DNA of 46,280 bases from Acidobacteriota bacterium. GTDB lineage: Bacteria; Acidobacteriota; Vicinamibacteria; Vicinamibacterales; UBA2999. Below, in pieces: positions 15,595 to 25,288 of the stretch. Position numbers and translations under genes: made by a program. Below the pieces are notes generated by a model that was not told the DNA's origin, made no database searches, and saw only the letters and a list, made by a program, of their open reading frames with translations. The stretch's first letter is position 1; each line of letters begins with the position of its first letter. The stretch is from positions 1-46,280 of the forward strand of contig JAGNJW010000035.1 of NCBI GenBank assembly GCA_018000455.1. The letters run 5' to 3'.

Positions 15595-16155
15595 ATGGCC
15601 GTGGAAGTCAGCCGTCGACGGTTCACTGCGGACGAGTATCAGGCGATGGGTCGCGCCGGCATCCTTCGTGAGGACGATCGCGTCGAGCTCATCGACGGCG
15701 AGGTGCTGGCGATGAGCCCGATCGGGCCGCCCCATGTCGGTGCGGTCAACCGGCTCAACCACCTGTTCGGTCGTCTCGTGGCCGACGACGCGATCGTGCA
15801 AGTGCAGTTGCCAGTGCGGCTCGATCCGTACTCCGAGCCGCAGCCCGACCTGGTGCTGCTGAAGCCACGCGACGACTTCTACGGCACCGCCGCCGCCGGT
15901 CCGGCCGACATCCTGCTCGCGGTCGAGGTGTCGCAGTCGTCACTGGCCTACGACCGCGGAGTCAAAGCGGCCCTTTACGCCCGACGTGGCGTGGCCGAGT
16001 ACTGGATCGTGGATCTCGTCCACGGGGCCGTCATCCGTCACACCGATCCGGTTGAGGGTCGCTACCGCCACGCGGCGGCGGTTGCACACGACGAGCCGTT
16101 CGCACCGGCGCTGTTACCCACCTGCATCGTGACGACGCGCGACATCTTCGGCTGA
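15595..16155 (+). CDS. Uma2-family (DUF820) PD-(D/E)xK nuclease-like protein
   Basis: The Uma2 order is complete: FTADEYQAMGRAGILREDDRVELIDGEV, then SPIGPPH, QPDLVLLKPRDDFY, ILLAVEVSQSS, YDRGVKAALYARRGVAEYWIVD. The Asp of PDLVLL, the Glu of VEVS and the Lys of GVKAALYA fit the PD-(D/E)xK active site. The cellular role of this family is unknown; members are common in cyanobacteria and other multicellular or high-GC bacteria, often in many copies. The start is set by the ribosome binding site (see the regulatory entry). It stands alone, convergent with the FAD oxidoreductase gene, with 41 bases between the stops and no clear terminator. Confidence 0.88.
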   Translation: MAVEVSRRRFTADEYQAMGRAGILREDDRVELIDGEVLAMSPIGPPHVGAVNRLNHLFGRLVADDAIVQVQLPVRLDPYSEPQPDLVLLKPRDDFYGTAAAGPADILLAVEVSQSSLAYDRGVKAALYARRGVAEYWIVDLVHGAVIRHTDPVEGRYRHAAAVAHDEPFAPALLPTCIVTTRDIFG

Positions 16156-16196
16156 CCCGCCAGACGGCCGCTGACTGCTCGCGGCGTTGGGTCTCG

Positions 16197-18125
16197 CTAC
16201 GACGTCTTCGCCGTCAGCTCCATCACGGCCCGATAGCCGTGATCGATGGCGGCATCCGTATAGGCGTAGGCCGCCGAGTCGGAATTGGCGATGGCGATTC
16301 GGCCGAACGGCTTGCGGGCGACCGCGCACGGCTGCTCGCCGCCCTCGAGCCAGAACGGATCGGCGAGCGAGTTGTACTGATAGGCGTAGCCGTGCGGCCA
16401 GCGGTTCACCGTGACGGCCAGGATGTCGCCGGCCGGATCGAAGCCGCCGCCGCCGAGCATCCGCCCGAGCTGATCGCGGATGCCACGCTCGATCGTCTCG
16501 AACGACGTGTTCAGCAACTCCGCCCGCCCCGCCACGTGCTGGGCCGGGCCCGGCAGCCCTGGCTTGCAGGCAGCTTTCGTCATGTGCAGCACGACCGGCT
16601 CGGCCGGCGTCTTCGTGTGCGCGTAGCTGCCGAGGCTGACGGGGAAGTCGAGGTTGGTCGAGGCGTGCCACAGGCCCGGCGATGAGATGCTGTTGACCTT
16701 CAGTTTCTCGAACGCCGTCCACTGCCGGATGAAGATGTTGGTGTAGACGAGCGGCACTTTCTTGGCGTAGCGCAGCGCCGCCAGCTGCGTCTCGGGCAGC
16801 TCCTGGCAGATGTGCGGGATGACATGGTGCCAGCACGCCAGCACCACGGCCTTGCCGCGCACCGTGTAGACCTTGCCGTCGCGCGCGTAGTGCACGGTGA
16901 CGCCAGTGGCCGAGGCGGCCGGGCCGTCGTGGGCCACGCCGACGACCGTGCTGTTGAGACGGATGCGCGCCGGCGACGCCTCGTCGTCGAGCTTGGCGTA
17001 GTCGATCGCCGCCGTGACGACGTCGTCGGCGCTCGTGCCGGGCACGGCGGCCGGAATCAACCGCCGCACGAGCAGGCGGGCAATCGACGCGTTGCCATCG
17101 GGGAAGTGGAAGTAGTACTCCTCGGCGTCGGGATGGCGCAGCGAATCGTGGTTCTGCCCGGGGCCGTTGCCAGGCTCGAGGTTCATGCCCTGGAAGCCGG
17201 GCAGGCCGAGCGCCCAGGCGTCCTGAGCGGGCACCGCATCGACGCCGAAGCCGAACAGACCGTAAGTGCGCGTCTGGTAGATGCCGAGCACCAGCGGATC
17301 GAGCTTCCACTCCTTCGTCACGAAGTCGGCGTAGCTCATCCGCGCGAGCCTTGCCTTCTTCTCCGCCGACGAGAGGCCGGGGAAGAAGTCGCGCTTTTCG
17401 GTGGTCAGCTTCAGGATCTGCTGCTGCACGGCCTTGGGCAGCGGCGTGCCGGCGAGGAACTCCTTCGAGGGATTGCGCGAGGTGCCGACGACCAGCCGGT
17501 CGGCGCCAAACGTCTCCTTGTCGAAGAAGGTGCCGCCCGACAGGCCGAGCGACGGATAGAGCGTCCGGTCGAGCACCTGCTCGTAGCGGGCGACGTCGAC
17601 GCCAAGGTCGGCGATGAGCGCCCTGGCCGTCGCCGAATAGGGCGCCGGGCTGTCGATCGACTGCGTGCCGCCGTAGCCGATCCACGTCCGCCCGTTGTGC
17701 GTGAACTCGTTGCGCTTGGCGTGCCCGCCGAAGTCGTCGTGGTTGTCGAGCACGAGCACCTTCGCTGCCGGCCCGGCCTGCTGCCGGAAATAGTGCGCCG
17801 CCGAGAGCCCGCTGATACCGCCGCCAACGACGATGAGGTCGTAGGTCTCGCGGCGGTCGATGGCGCCGTCTAGCGGAAACGGACCGCCGCGCATCTTGTG
17901 GGCGGCTTCGAACGAGCCGTCATGGTCGCCGCGCAGGCCGGTCAGGCCCGGTGGGTAGTAGCCGGCCACCATCTGAGCACCGGGGTCGGGCGGCACCGGC
18001 GGGTTGCCCGGTCCGCAGCCGGCGAGCCAGGTCGCGCTGCCCAGGCCGACAGCCACGCCGCCGATGAAGTCGCGGCGGGTAATCGGACGGTCCATGCCAA
18101 GATCGCGGTCGCGTTTGGAGCCCAT
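16197..18125 (-). CDS. Tat-exported FAD-dependent oxidoreductase, spermidine-dehydrogenase-like
   Basis: Flavoprotein of the NAD(P)-binding Rossmann/amine oxidase class. ITRRDFIGG (15-23) is a twin-arginine signal and WLAGC (33-37) a possible lipobox, so it may be a Tat-exported lipoprotein. The dinucleotide-binding fold is YDLIVVGGGISGLSAAHYF (95-113) with DNHDDFGGHAKR next. The following GYGGTQSIDSP recalls bacterial spermidine dehydrogenases; substrate specificity is inference. The reading frame is open further upstream, but ATG 18125 is preferred because it directly precedes the Tat region and has a TACAAT box seven bases before it. The GGGAT next to the start is buried in a palindrome, so the message is probably leaderless. 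Confidence 0.83.
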   Translation of the reverse strand: MGSKRDRDLGMDRPITRRDFIGGVAVGLGSATWLAGCGPGNPPVPPDPGAQMVAGYYPPGLTGLRGDHDGSFEAAHKMRGGPFPLDGAIDRRETYDLIVVGGGISGLSAAHYFRQQAGPAAKVLVLDNHDDFGGHAKRNEFTHNGRTWIGYGGTQSIDSPAPYSATARALIADLGVDVARYEQVLDRTLYPSLGLSGGTFFDKETFGADRLVVGTSRNPSKEFLAGTPLPKAVQQQILKLTTEKRDFFPGLSSAEKKARLARMSYADFVTKEWKLDPLVLGIYQTRTYGLFGFGVDAVPAQDAWALGLPGFQGMNLEPGNGPGQNHDSLRHPDAEEYYFHFPDGNASIARLLVRRLIPAAVPGTSADDVVTAAIDYAKLDDEASPARIRLNSTVVGVAHDGPAASATGVTVHYARDGKVYTVRGKAVVLACWHHVIPHICQELPETQLAALRYAKKVPLVYTNIFIRQWTAFEKLKVNSISSPGLWHASTNLDFPVSLGSYAHTKTPAEPVVLHMTKAACKPGLPGPAQHVAGRAELLNTSFETIERGIRDQLGRMLGGGGFDPAGDILAVTVNRWPHGYAYQYNSLADPFWLEGGEQPCAVARKPFGRIAIANSDSAAYAYTDAAIDHGYRAVMELTAKTS

Positions 18126-18126
18126 G

Positions 18127-18145
18127 CGCGGGATTGTATCCCGCG
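18127..18145 (-). promoter_or_regulatory. Palindrome enclosing a -10 box at the FAD oxidoreductase start
   Basis: Read on the minus strand, CGCGGGAT and ATCCCGCG flank ACA, so TACAAT (18133-18138) sits at the centre of a near-perfect 19-base palindrome that ends one base before ATG 18125. TACAAT-N7-ATG fits a leaderless promoter. The palindrome could be a repressor site or, if transcribed, a hairpin over the start. Confidence 0.45.
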
Positions 18146-18284
18146 GTGGGCAGCGTCGCGCCGACCGCCCACCGTCACGCCGGTCGTCCCCGGAGACCAC
18201 TCGCCAGGTCCGATCCGGCCAGCTGGATCCAGAAAACCTGAGCCGAAAACCGTGCGACGGTCGTATTTCGGATGTAGTTCGGTC

Positions 18285-18314
18285 TTGACACACTCATGAG
18301 CGTAGCGGGAGAAT
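18285..18314 (+). promoter_or_regulatory. Candidate promoter of the TonB-dependent receptor gene
   Basis: A perfect TTGACA (18285-18290) is followed after 18 bases by GAGAAT (18309-18314), a weaker -10. The receptor start at 18379 lies 65 bases further on. Confidence 0.45.
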
Positions 18315-18378
18315 TCCGCCGCGTCTCATGTTCCGACTAGGAGTCCGTCGGCTCCGCCGGGATGTGTGGGAGGTCTAC

Positions 18379-21120
18379 ATGCGATCTCGTCTGGTATGGA
18401 TGTTTGCGATCGCGGCCCTAGTGGCCGCGCCGCTGTCAGGATGGGCTCAGCAGACCACCGGTAGCCTGCGCGGCACCGTAACGGATGAGTCTGGCGCCGT
18501 ATTGCCGGGCGTCACCGTCACTCTCCGCGGGCAGGCGGTGCCTGGAACGCCCACCTCGATCACGAACGAGCAGGGCATCTACCGGTTCCCGAACCTGCCT
18601 CCGGGCTCGTACGCGATCACGGTCGAACTCGCCGGCTTCGCCACCAGCGCCCAGACGGGCATTGCCGTGGGCCTCGGCAGCAGCGTCGATCTCCCCGTGC
18701 AGCTGAAGGTCAGCACGCAGCAGGAAACGATTACCGTCACGGCCGAAGCGCCGGTGGTCGATTCGGCCAGCACGCAGGTGGCCACGAACTACTCGCGCGA
18801 GTGGGTCGCGAACGCGCCGGTGCGCCGCTTCACGTTCTTCGACCTCATCAACGCCGCCCCTGGCGTGAGCCCGTCGACGGCGACCAGCTCGCGTTCGCAG
18901 TCGTTCGGGTCGGCGACCAACGAGAACATGTACCTGCTCGACGGCACCGACTTCACCGCGCCGCTCACAGGCGCCGCCTGGCCGTGGCCCAACACCGACG
19001 CGATCGAGGAAATCCAGGTGCTGTCGCTCGGTGCGCCGGCCGACTACGGTAACCTCGCCGGCGCCGTCTTCAACGTCGTCACCCGCCAGGGCAGCAACCA
19101 GTTCAAGGGCGACCTCAACTTCTACTTCCAGAACCAGAGCCTCACCGGGCGCAACACGACGACCGACCAGGACGGAGACCAGCCCTACAACCGCGACGAG
19201 TTCAAGGACATGACGGTGCAGCTGGGCGGCCCGGCGGTCAAGGACAAGCTCTGGTTCTTCGGTTCGTTCCAGTACCAGAAGGACGCCGACTCACAGCCCG
19301 GCACGCCGAAAGAGTTTCCCGCCATCTCGACGGCCAAGCGCTACTTCTGGAAGCTCAACTACCAGATCAACCAGAACAATCGTCTGCAGGCGCAGATGCA
19401 CGACGACTTCTACCGCATCCCTGGCCGGGCCTCGGCCACCACGGCGCCGAGCACGATCGGCGTCGAGAACGGACACAATCCCTCGCCCGGCTTCCTCTGG
19501 TCGTCGGTGCTCACTCCCACGACCGTCTTGGAAGCTCGTTACTCGGGCTTCTACGGTGTGGACCACGGCGATCCGCTCGACGGCGGGCCCCGTGTGGCGC
19601 GGCACTACTACGACCTCGATACCGGCAACCAGACCGGCGGCATCTACCTGTGGTACGACGGCAAGAGCGCCAAGACGGCGTTCTCGGGCAAGGTCACCAA
19701 GTACGCCGACGACTTCATGGGCGGCAGCCACGACTTCAAGGTGGGCGTGCAGTTCAACAGCGGCCGTGGCGAGTACACCTACGGCAACAACGACTACATC
19801 TACACCTACGGCAGCGAACCGGCCTACGGCTACACCCAGTTACCGTTCACGCAGGGCGGGCGGCTGCGCGCGCTGGGCGTGTTCGCCGACGACACCTACA
19901 AGCTCGGCCGCGCCACGATCAACGTCGGTGTCCGCTACGACGACAGCAAGGCCTACTTCGCGGAGCAGGACATCCTCGACCGCAACGGTGATCCCACCGG
20001 GCAGAAGTCGCGGGCCGTCGACGAAGTGTTCCGCTGGAAGGCGATCTCGCCCCGCTTCGGCGTCAACGTGAAGCTGAACGAGTCGGGATCGACGCTGCTC
20101 AAGGGCCACTACGGCCGCTACTATCGCGGCATCGTCACCGGTGAGTTCGACAACACCACCCCGTCGATCGCACCGAGGTACCTCTTCTCGGGTAACTACG
20201 ACGCGGCCGGCAATCCTCTCGACCTCGAACTCGTGTCCGACACGTCGCAACTGGCGGTCGATCCGAATCTGAAGAACCCCTACACCGACCAGTTCATCGT
20301 GGCCGTCGAGCAGCAGGTCGGCCCAGACATCGGCTTCTCGGTCAACTACGTGCACAAGGAGAGCAAGCGCCAGACCGCCTTCCCCGACGTGGGCGGTACC
20401 TACGACCTGGTGAACTACGCAGCCCCGGCCGGCGCCAACGTGCCGCAGGTCTATCGCCTGCTGAGCGGCGCCGACTCTCGGCTGTTCCAGCTCTCGAACG
20501 ACGGCCGCATGAACTCGAAGTACAACGGCGTGGCGTTCGAGCTGAAGAAGCGTATGTCGCACCGCTGGCAGGCCAACTTCGGCCTGACGCTCTCGAAGAG
20601 CACGGGCCGCCAGGGCTCGAGTTCGGCGCGCTCCACGCCGCTGTCGTCGCAGACGAGCACGGCCGGCATCTTCGGCCAGAACCCGAACGACTTCATCAAC
20701 AGCGACGGGCGCCTGATTGGCGACCGGCCGGTGGTACTCAAGACGCAGCTGATCTTCCAGCTGCCCTACGGCATCACGTCGTCGTTCAACTTCGCAAGCC
20801 AGAGCGGCAAGCCGATCTACTCCGAGATTCGCGTGCCGTCGAGCGTGACCGGCATCCCGGGCACGAACCGCGTCATCGCCAACCAGTCCGACGGTTCGGA
20901 CCGCACCAAGCAGTGGACGACCATCGACTCGCGTCTCGAGAAGTCGTTCAACCTGGGCGGCACGACGGAACTGGCCGTCTTCGGCGACTTCCTCAACCTG
21001 ACCAACAGCGACGCCAACGAGAGCGTGCTCGATCGCCGGCTGGGGAACTCCAACTACTTCGTGCCGTCGCGGTTCATCCTGCCGCGCCGAGTCATGATTG
21101 GCGGCAAGTTCCGGTTCTAG
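18379..21120 (+). CDS. TonB-dependent receptor with N-terminal carboxypeptidase-regulatory domain
   Basis: Outer-membrane receptor of the Acidobacteriota type. The start at ATG 18379 is set by GGGAGG five bases upstream and gives a normal signal peptide (MRSRLVWMFAIAALVAAP, cleaved near GWAQQ). Next comes a carboxypeptidase-regulatory Ig-like domain (TGSLRGTVTDESGAVLPGVT to about residue 100). The plug domain includes EAPVVDSASTQVATN, YLLDGTDF and FNVVTRQGSNQFKGDLN. A 22-strand barrel ends RRVMIGGKFRF with a terminal Phe. Such receptors probably import oligosaccharides or peptides using TonB; the ligand is unknown. No SusD-like partner or transporter lies beside it. A strong terminator follows. 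An in-frame ATG at 18328 would add an Arg-rich tail that does not fit a signal peptide. Confidence 0.93.
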   Translation: MRSRLVWMFAIAALVAAPLSGWAQQTTGSLRGTVTDESGAVLPGVTVTLRGQAVPGTPTSITNEQGIYRFPNLPPGSYAITVELAGFATSAQTGIAVGLGSSVDLPVQLKVSTQQETITVTAEAPVVDSASTQVATNYSREWVANAPVRRFTFFDLINAAPGVSPSTATSSRSQSFGSATNENMYLLDGTDFTAPLTGAAWPWPNTDAIEEIQVLSLGAPADYGNLAGAVFNVVTRQGSNQFKGDLNFYFQNQSLTGRNTTTDQDGDQPYNRDEFKDMTVQLGGPAVKDKLWFFGSFQYQKDADSQPGTPKEFPAISTAKRYFWKLNYQINQNNRLQAQMHDDFYRIPGRASATTAPSTIGVENGHNPSPGFLWSSVLTPTTVLEARYSGFYGVDHGDPLDGGPRVARHYYDLDTGNQTGGIYLWYDGKSAKTAFSGKVTKYADDFMGGSHDFKVGVQFNSGRGEYTYGNNDYIYTYGSEPAYGYTQLPFTQGGRLRALGVFADDTYKLGRATINVGVRYDDSKAYFAEQDILDRNGDPTGQKSRAVDEVFRWKAISPRFGVNVKLNESGSTLLKGHYGRYYRGIVTGEFDNTTPSIAPRYLFSGNYDAAGNPLDLELVSDTSQLAVDPNLKNPYTDQFIVAVEQQVGPDIGFSVNYVHKESKRQTAFPDVGGTYDLVNYAAPAGANVPQVYRLLSGADSRLFQLSNDGRMNSKYNGVAFELKKRMSHRWQANFGLTLSKSTGRQGSSSARSTPLSSQTSTAGIFGQNPNDFINSDGRLIGDRPVVLKTQLIFQLPYGITSSFNFASQSGKPIYSEIRVPSSVTGIPGTNRVIANQSDGSDRTKQWTTIDSRLEKSFNLGGTTELAVFGDFLNLTNSDANESVLDRRLGNSNYFVPSRFILPRRVMIGGKFRF

Positions 21121-21178
21121 CTTCGCAAGGGGCTGGACATCAGCTCCCGGGGGCTGACGCTCCCGCTACGGATCGACA

Positions 21179-21213
21179 CGAGGGCGGCCTTCCGGGGCCG
21201 CCCTCGTCGTTTG
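21179..21213. terminator. Strong hairpin terminator between convergent genes
   Basis: CGAGGGCGGCC (21179-21189) and GGCCGCCCTCG (21196-21206) form a perfect 11-bp stem with a six-base loop, followed by a short T-rich run. It sits between the receptor gene (+) and the end of the seven-gene minus-strand run, and could stop transcription from both sides. Confidence 0.8.
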
Positions 21214-21227
21214 TAGCGGGCGCGATC

Positions 21228-23153
21228 TCAGCGCCGGAGGGTGACAATGCGCTCGTCGAGCGCGGCCGCCAACGCCACGTCGCCGGCCTCACGCGCCAGG
21301 ACGGCGGCGCGGGTCAAGGCCTGGCGCGCGTCGTCGATCTGGCCGACGGCGGCGAAGCCGAGCGCCAGGGTGTCGAGCAGTCGCGGATCGCGCATGCCGG
21401 TGGCTTGCGCGGCGCGGGCGGCCAGGGCGAGACCGCGCTCCGGATCGCGCAGCGAAGACGGTTCGGCCGTCAGAAGCAACCGGGCCAGGTTGCCGGCCAG
21501 GGCCAGGTCGTCTGGGTGCCTGGTCGAGGCGTCCGTCAGCAGTGAGATGGCATCGCCCGTGCGACCGTCCGAGATGCGCGCCAGCGCCAGTGCACTCGCC
21601 ACGGCCGGATCGGTGTTGCCGGCCGCCACGCCCGCCTCGAGGTCGGGGAGTGCGCGTCTGAGCTCTCCGCGTGTCGCCAGCGCCATCCCACGCTTGACGC
21701 GCACGGCGGTGCGCGTCTCATCGAGGGCCAGTACGCGGCCGTAAGCGGTGGCGGCTTCGGCCAGCCGGCCGGCGCCGGCGGCCGCGTCGGCTGCCTGCTC
21801 TTCGCCGTCGGCCAGCAGGCGGTCGCGTTGCCGCCGTGCCAGGGCGTGGTCAGGCACGAGCGCGATGAGGTGCGAGTACTGCGCGATAGCCGCCTCGGTC
21901 TGGCCGGCGGCTGACAGGGCTTCGGCGAGATTGTAGTGAGCCACGTCGTTGTCGGCGTCGAGGGCCGCGGCGCGCGACCATAGCGCGATCGAGTCACGCC
22001 AATGGTCTGTCTCGGCGCGCGCCGTCTGGCCGAAGGCGACCGCGGCGGCGCCGGCCGCCACGAGCGCCGCCTGGCGCAGGCCACCTGGTGCGCGCGTGAG
22101 CGCGGCGGCCAGCGCCGCCGAGAGCACCAGCGCCGGACCGTACATGTAGCGATCGGCCGTGAGCTGCAGACCCGAGGGGGTCAGGCCGATGACCGGCACG
22201 AGCAGCAGCAGATAGCTGCCCCACGTGGCCAGCGCCGCGCGGGCCGAAGCAAGCTGCGCGGTGACGGCGACGACGACGACCGAGACGATGGTCGCCACGA
22301 GCGCGGGGCCCCAATCGGCCTGGGCCATGCGCGGCAGGACGTGCAGCGGCGAGACCGCAGCCGGCCAGATCGCGCGCCACAGATACTCGGCCGGATGCGT
22401 GAGCGCCCAGGCGAGGCGCGGTTCCAGGCCGATGTCGGCCAGGGTTTCGATCTGGCGGGCGCCGGCCTCCATCCACGCCAGCGGCGCGGCGACCACGGCA
22501 AAGAGCGCCGCGGCGCGGACGATCGAGGGCAGCGGCCGCGCCCGCGCCGCCGGCACGGCGCCGGCGAGCGCCACGAGCAGCAGAGGATAGAGCGGCGCGG
22601 TCACACGCGCCAGCTGCGACGCGGCGTAGAGCACGAGGGCGACCGCCAGCGTCCGCCCCCGTCCGCCGCGCAGCCAGGCGAACCAGCACCCCGTGGCGAT
22701 CAGCAGCGGCGCGTACGACAGCAGATAGGGCAGGGCGCTCGCCCACGCCACGGGCTCGACACGCATCGGATGCACGGCGAAGAGCGCGGTCGTCGCCGCG
22801 GGAATCCACCAGTGGCCGTCGTCGTCGCCGCCGGCCAGGATGCGCGTCGTCAACCAGAAGAGCAACGCCACGTTCACGAGGTGCAGCGTCAGGCTCGTCG
22901 CGTGCACGGCCGCCGCGCGATCGCGTGCCGTCGAGAGCGCTCCGTAGGCCAGCCATGCCAGCGGCTGGTAGTGCTGCATGTCGGTCGTCGTGAACGCCCA
23001 TCGCGCGAGCGCCCCCGGCGGCTCTGCCAGCCGCGCATTGAGCGCCACCTGCGGATCGTCCCAGTTGAGGAAGCCGTGAGCGACGATCGGCCGAAAGGTG
23101 ACGATGGTGGCGGCGAGAACGACGGCCACGGCCAGCGCCCGCAGTGCGGTCAT
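21228..23153 (-). CDS. Polytopic GT-C-like membrane protein with C-terminal TPRs
   Basis: Last gene of the minus-strand run. ATG 23153 overlaps the TGA of the sulfatase gene (ATGA), which fixes the start and implies coupling. The first two thirds has about ten or eleven hydrophobic helices. The first external loop reads GFLNWDDPQVALN, where the adjacent acidic residues match the catalytic loop of GT-C glycosyltransferases such as the TMTC O-mannosyltransferases. The last 240 residues are TPRs (for example LDADNDVAHYNLAEALSAAGQTEAAIAQYSHL). A lipid-linked-sugar transferase acting at the periplasmic face is likely. The neighbouring sulfatase-like TPR proteins suggest a shared glycan or glycoprotein task, which is inference. 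Confidence 0.75.
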   Translation of the reverse strand: MTALRALAVAVVLAATIVTFRPIVAHGFLNWDDPQVALNARLAEPPGALARWAFTTTDMQHYQPLAWLAYGALSTARDRAAAVHATSLTLHLVNVALLFWLTTRILAGGDDDGHWWIPAATTALFAVHPMRVEPVAWASALPYLLSYAPLLIATGCWFAWLRGGRGRTLAVALVLYAASQLARVTAPLYPLLLVALAGAVPAARARPLPSIVRAAALFAVVAAPLAWMEAGARQIETLADIGLEPRLAWALTHPAEYLWRAIWPAAVSPLHVLPRMAQADWGPALVATIVSVVVVAVTAQLASARAALATWGSYLLLLVPVIGLTPSGLQLTADRYMYGPALVLSAALAAALTRAPGGLRQAALVAAGAAAVAFGQTARAETDHWRDSIALWSRAAALDADNDVAHYNLAEALSAAGQTEAAIAQYSHLIALVPDHALARRQRDRLLADGEEQAADAAAGAGRLAEAATAYGRVLALDETRTAVRVKRGMALATRGELRRALPDLEAGVAAGNTDPAVASALALARISDGRTGDAISLLTDASTRHPDDLALAGNLARLLLTAEPSSLRDPERGLALAARAAQATGMRDPRLLDTLALGFAAVGQIDDARQALTRAAVLAREAGDVALAAALDERIVTLRR

Positions 23154-25288
23154 CGGCCCAGTTCCGCGAGGCGTTCGCGGGCCGGCCGGAACGACGGCTC
23201 GAGCGCCAGCGTGCGCTGGAACCACTCGGCGGCGTCGGGGCGTCCGGCCCGCTGCAGCACGAGGCCGAGGTTGTAGGCGTAGCGCGCATTCTTCGCGTCC
23301 AGCCTGATCGCTTCCCTGAACGCCGCCGCCGCGTCGTCGTGCCGGCCGCCGCCGCCGAGTACCATGCCGAGCGAATTCCAGAAGTCGGGTACCGAGCCAT
23401 CGAGCGTGGTGGCCTCGCGGAACATCGCCTGCGCCTGGTCGGGCTGCCCGAGGTCGAGCAGCAGCTCGCCGGCGCGCCAGCGCACGAGCGCGTCCTTCGG
23501 GGCGAGCGTCATGACCCGCCGGTAGGCCGCCAGCGCGCGATCGCGCTGGCCGAGTTGCTGCCGGAGCTGGCCCTCGCGGTCGACCAGCGCCGCATCCTTC
23601 GGCAGCGCCGCCTGTCCCTTGGCGAGCGCCGCGAGCGCGCCGCTCGTGTCTTGGCGGGCGTGGCGCGCGTCGGCCAGGGCCAGGTAAGCCTGGCCGTAGG
23701 TCGGCATCAGCTCCACGGTGCGCTCGAAGGCTGCCTCGGCCTCGCGCGTGCGTCCGAGACCGACCAGCGCCCGCCCCAGATAGAAATGCACCTGAAAGCT
23801 GTCGCCGCCTGCCGTGCGCAGCGCCGTCAGCTTCGCCGCGCTCTCGGCGAACCGGCCGGCACCCAGCAGCGTCAGGCCGTCGCGCATCAGCCCGTTCAGC
23901 GTGCTGAACTCCTCGATCTTATCTTTCGGGTCGGCGCCCTGCGCCACGGATCCGGCGGCGGCACCTGGGCTCACGTAGCCGAGCGCGCCGAGCTTCTGCA
24001 GCGTGTCGGCCGACAGCGCCGCGGCCGCCGTGCCCGGCGCCTCGGCCGCGGAGCGGTCGCGTTCGGCGCGGAGCACGCCCTCGAGCGCCGCCCTGAGTGC
24101 CCGGGCTCTGGCTGGTTCGGCCGCGGCCCGATTCGTCGTTTCGCCGGGGTCGGCCGCCAGGTCGTAGAGTTCCGGCCGCGGTGCCAGGATGTACTTCCAC
24201 CGGCCGTCGCGCAGCACGCGCAGGTCGCTCCACTGGTAGTGGATGAGCGGCGTGAGCGATTCGGCGTAGGTGGGCGCTGACGGCGGCGTGCCGCCGCGAA
24301 ACGCCGCCGCGAGACTCACGCCAGTGGTGGGTGGCGCGGCGGCGCCCGCGCCGAGCAGAGCGAGCACCGTCGGCATGACATCCACGGCGCGCACCACGCC
24401 GGGAATCGTCGTGGCCGCCGGCAGACCGGGCCCGCGGGCGATCAACGGCACGCGCAGGGTCGTCTCGTAGGCGAAGTAACCGTGGCCGGTCTCGCCGTGC
24501 TCGCCAAGCGCCTCGCCGTGGTCGGCCGTGATGACGACCAGTGCGTCTTGCCACAGGCCGTGGACCTCGAGCATCGCGCGCAGGCGGCCGATGAGCTCGT
24601 CGGTCCAGGCCACTTCGCCGTCGTACGGGCGATCGGCGAAGCGGGTGGCGTAAGGCTCGGGCGGCTCGTAGGGATCGTGCGGATCGTAGAGATGGACCCA
24701 CAGCGCCGTTGGTGTCGTGCGCTGGTCGGCGGGCCGGGCATCGAGCCACTGCTCGACCTTCTCGAGCGTCTGGTCGCCGCGCCGCTGCACGGAGTTGACA
24801 AACAGCACCGCGTCGCCGCTGCCGGCGTCGAACACGTCGTCGTAGTGCGCAAAGCCCCGGTCGAGGCCCGACTGCTTCGCGAGCACGAACGACGAGACGA
24901 AGGCAGCGGTCGTGAAGCCTTTGCCTGCCAGCACCTCGGCCAGCGTCGGCACGGTGCTGGCAAGAGGCCGCGAGATGTTGTCGCGCAGGCCGTGCTCCGG
25001 GGGGTAGAGCCCCGTCAGGAGCGACGCGTGCGCGGGCCGGGTGATCGGCGAGTGCGCGTTTGCCTCGGCAGCGTGCACGCCCTCCCGCGCGATGCGGTCG
25101 AGGTGTGGCGTCGGTACGGTGGTGGCGCCGTAGACCCCCAGGCGGTCGGCGCGCAGGGTATCGATGGTGACGAGCACCAGATGCCGTGGTGTCGGGCTGG
25201 CCGCCGGCGGGGGCGTGGACGCGCCACCACAGGCGGCGGCAGTCAGCGCCAAGACGACGCTGGCACGAGCTGCGAGTCGCGACCTCAC
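23150..25288 (-). CDS. Sulfatase/AlkP-superfamily lipoprotein with C-terminal TPRs (paralogue 2)
   Basis: GTG 25288 overlaps the stop of the previous paralogue (GTGA). The signal ends in a lipobox (LTAAAC, C20). The alkaline-phosphatase-superfamily domain spans about residues 35-450: VTIDTLRADRLG gives the first metal aspartate (D43), VVITADHGEALGEHG gives the second metal group. In place of the sulfatase C/S-x-P-S-R signature it has T83-R-P-A-H, so it has no formylglycine Cys or Ser and may use Thr as nucleophile, like phosphodiesterases. The last 230 residues are TPRs. It is probably tethered to the membrane facing the periplasm. It is a tandem paralogue of the next gene. Substrate unknown; a phospho- or sulfo-ester is expected from the fold. 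Confidence 0.85.
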   Translation of the reverse strand: MRSRLAARASVVLALTAAACGGASTPPPAASPTPRHLVLVTIDTLRADRLGVYGATTVPTPHLDRIAREGVHAAEANAHSPITRPAHASLLTGLYPPEHGLRDNISRPLASTVPTLAEVLAGKGFTTAAFVSSFVLAKQSGLDRGFAHYDDVFDAGSGDAVLFVNSVQRRGDQTLEKVEQWLDARPADQRTTPTALWVHLYDPHDPYEPPEPYATRFADRPYDGEVAWTDELIGRLRAMLEVHGLWQDALVVITADHGEALGEHGETGHGYFAYETTLRVPLIARGPGLPAATTIPGVVRAVDVMPTVLALLGAGAAAPPTTGVSLAAAFRGGTPPSAPTYAESLTPLIHYQWSDLRVLRDGRWKYILAPRPELYDLAADPGETTNRAAAEPARARALRAALEGVLRAERDRSAAEAPGTAAAALSADTLQKLGALGYVSPGAAAGSVAQGADPKDKIEEFSTLNGLMRDGLTLLGAGRFAESAAKLTALRTAGGDSFQVHFYLGRALVGLGRTREAEAAFERTVELMPTYGQAYLALADARHARQDTSGALAALAKGQAALPKDAALVDREGQLRQQLGQRDRALAAYRRVMTLAPKDALVRWRAGELLLDLGQPDQAQAMFREATTLDGSVPDFWNSLGMVLGGGGRHDDAAAAFREAIRLDAKNARYAYNLGLVLQRAGRPDAAEWFQRTLALEPSFRPARERLAELGR

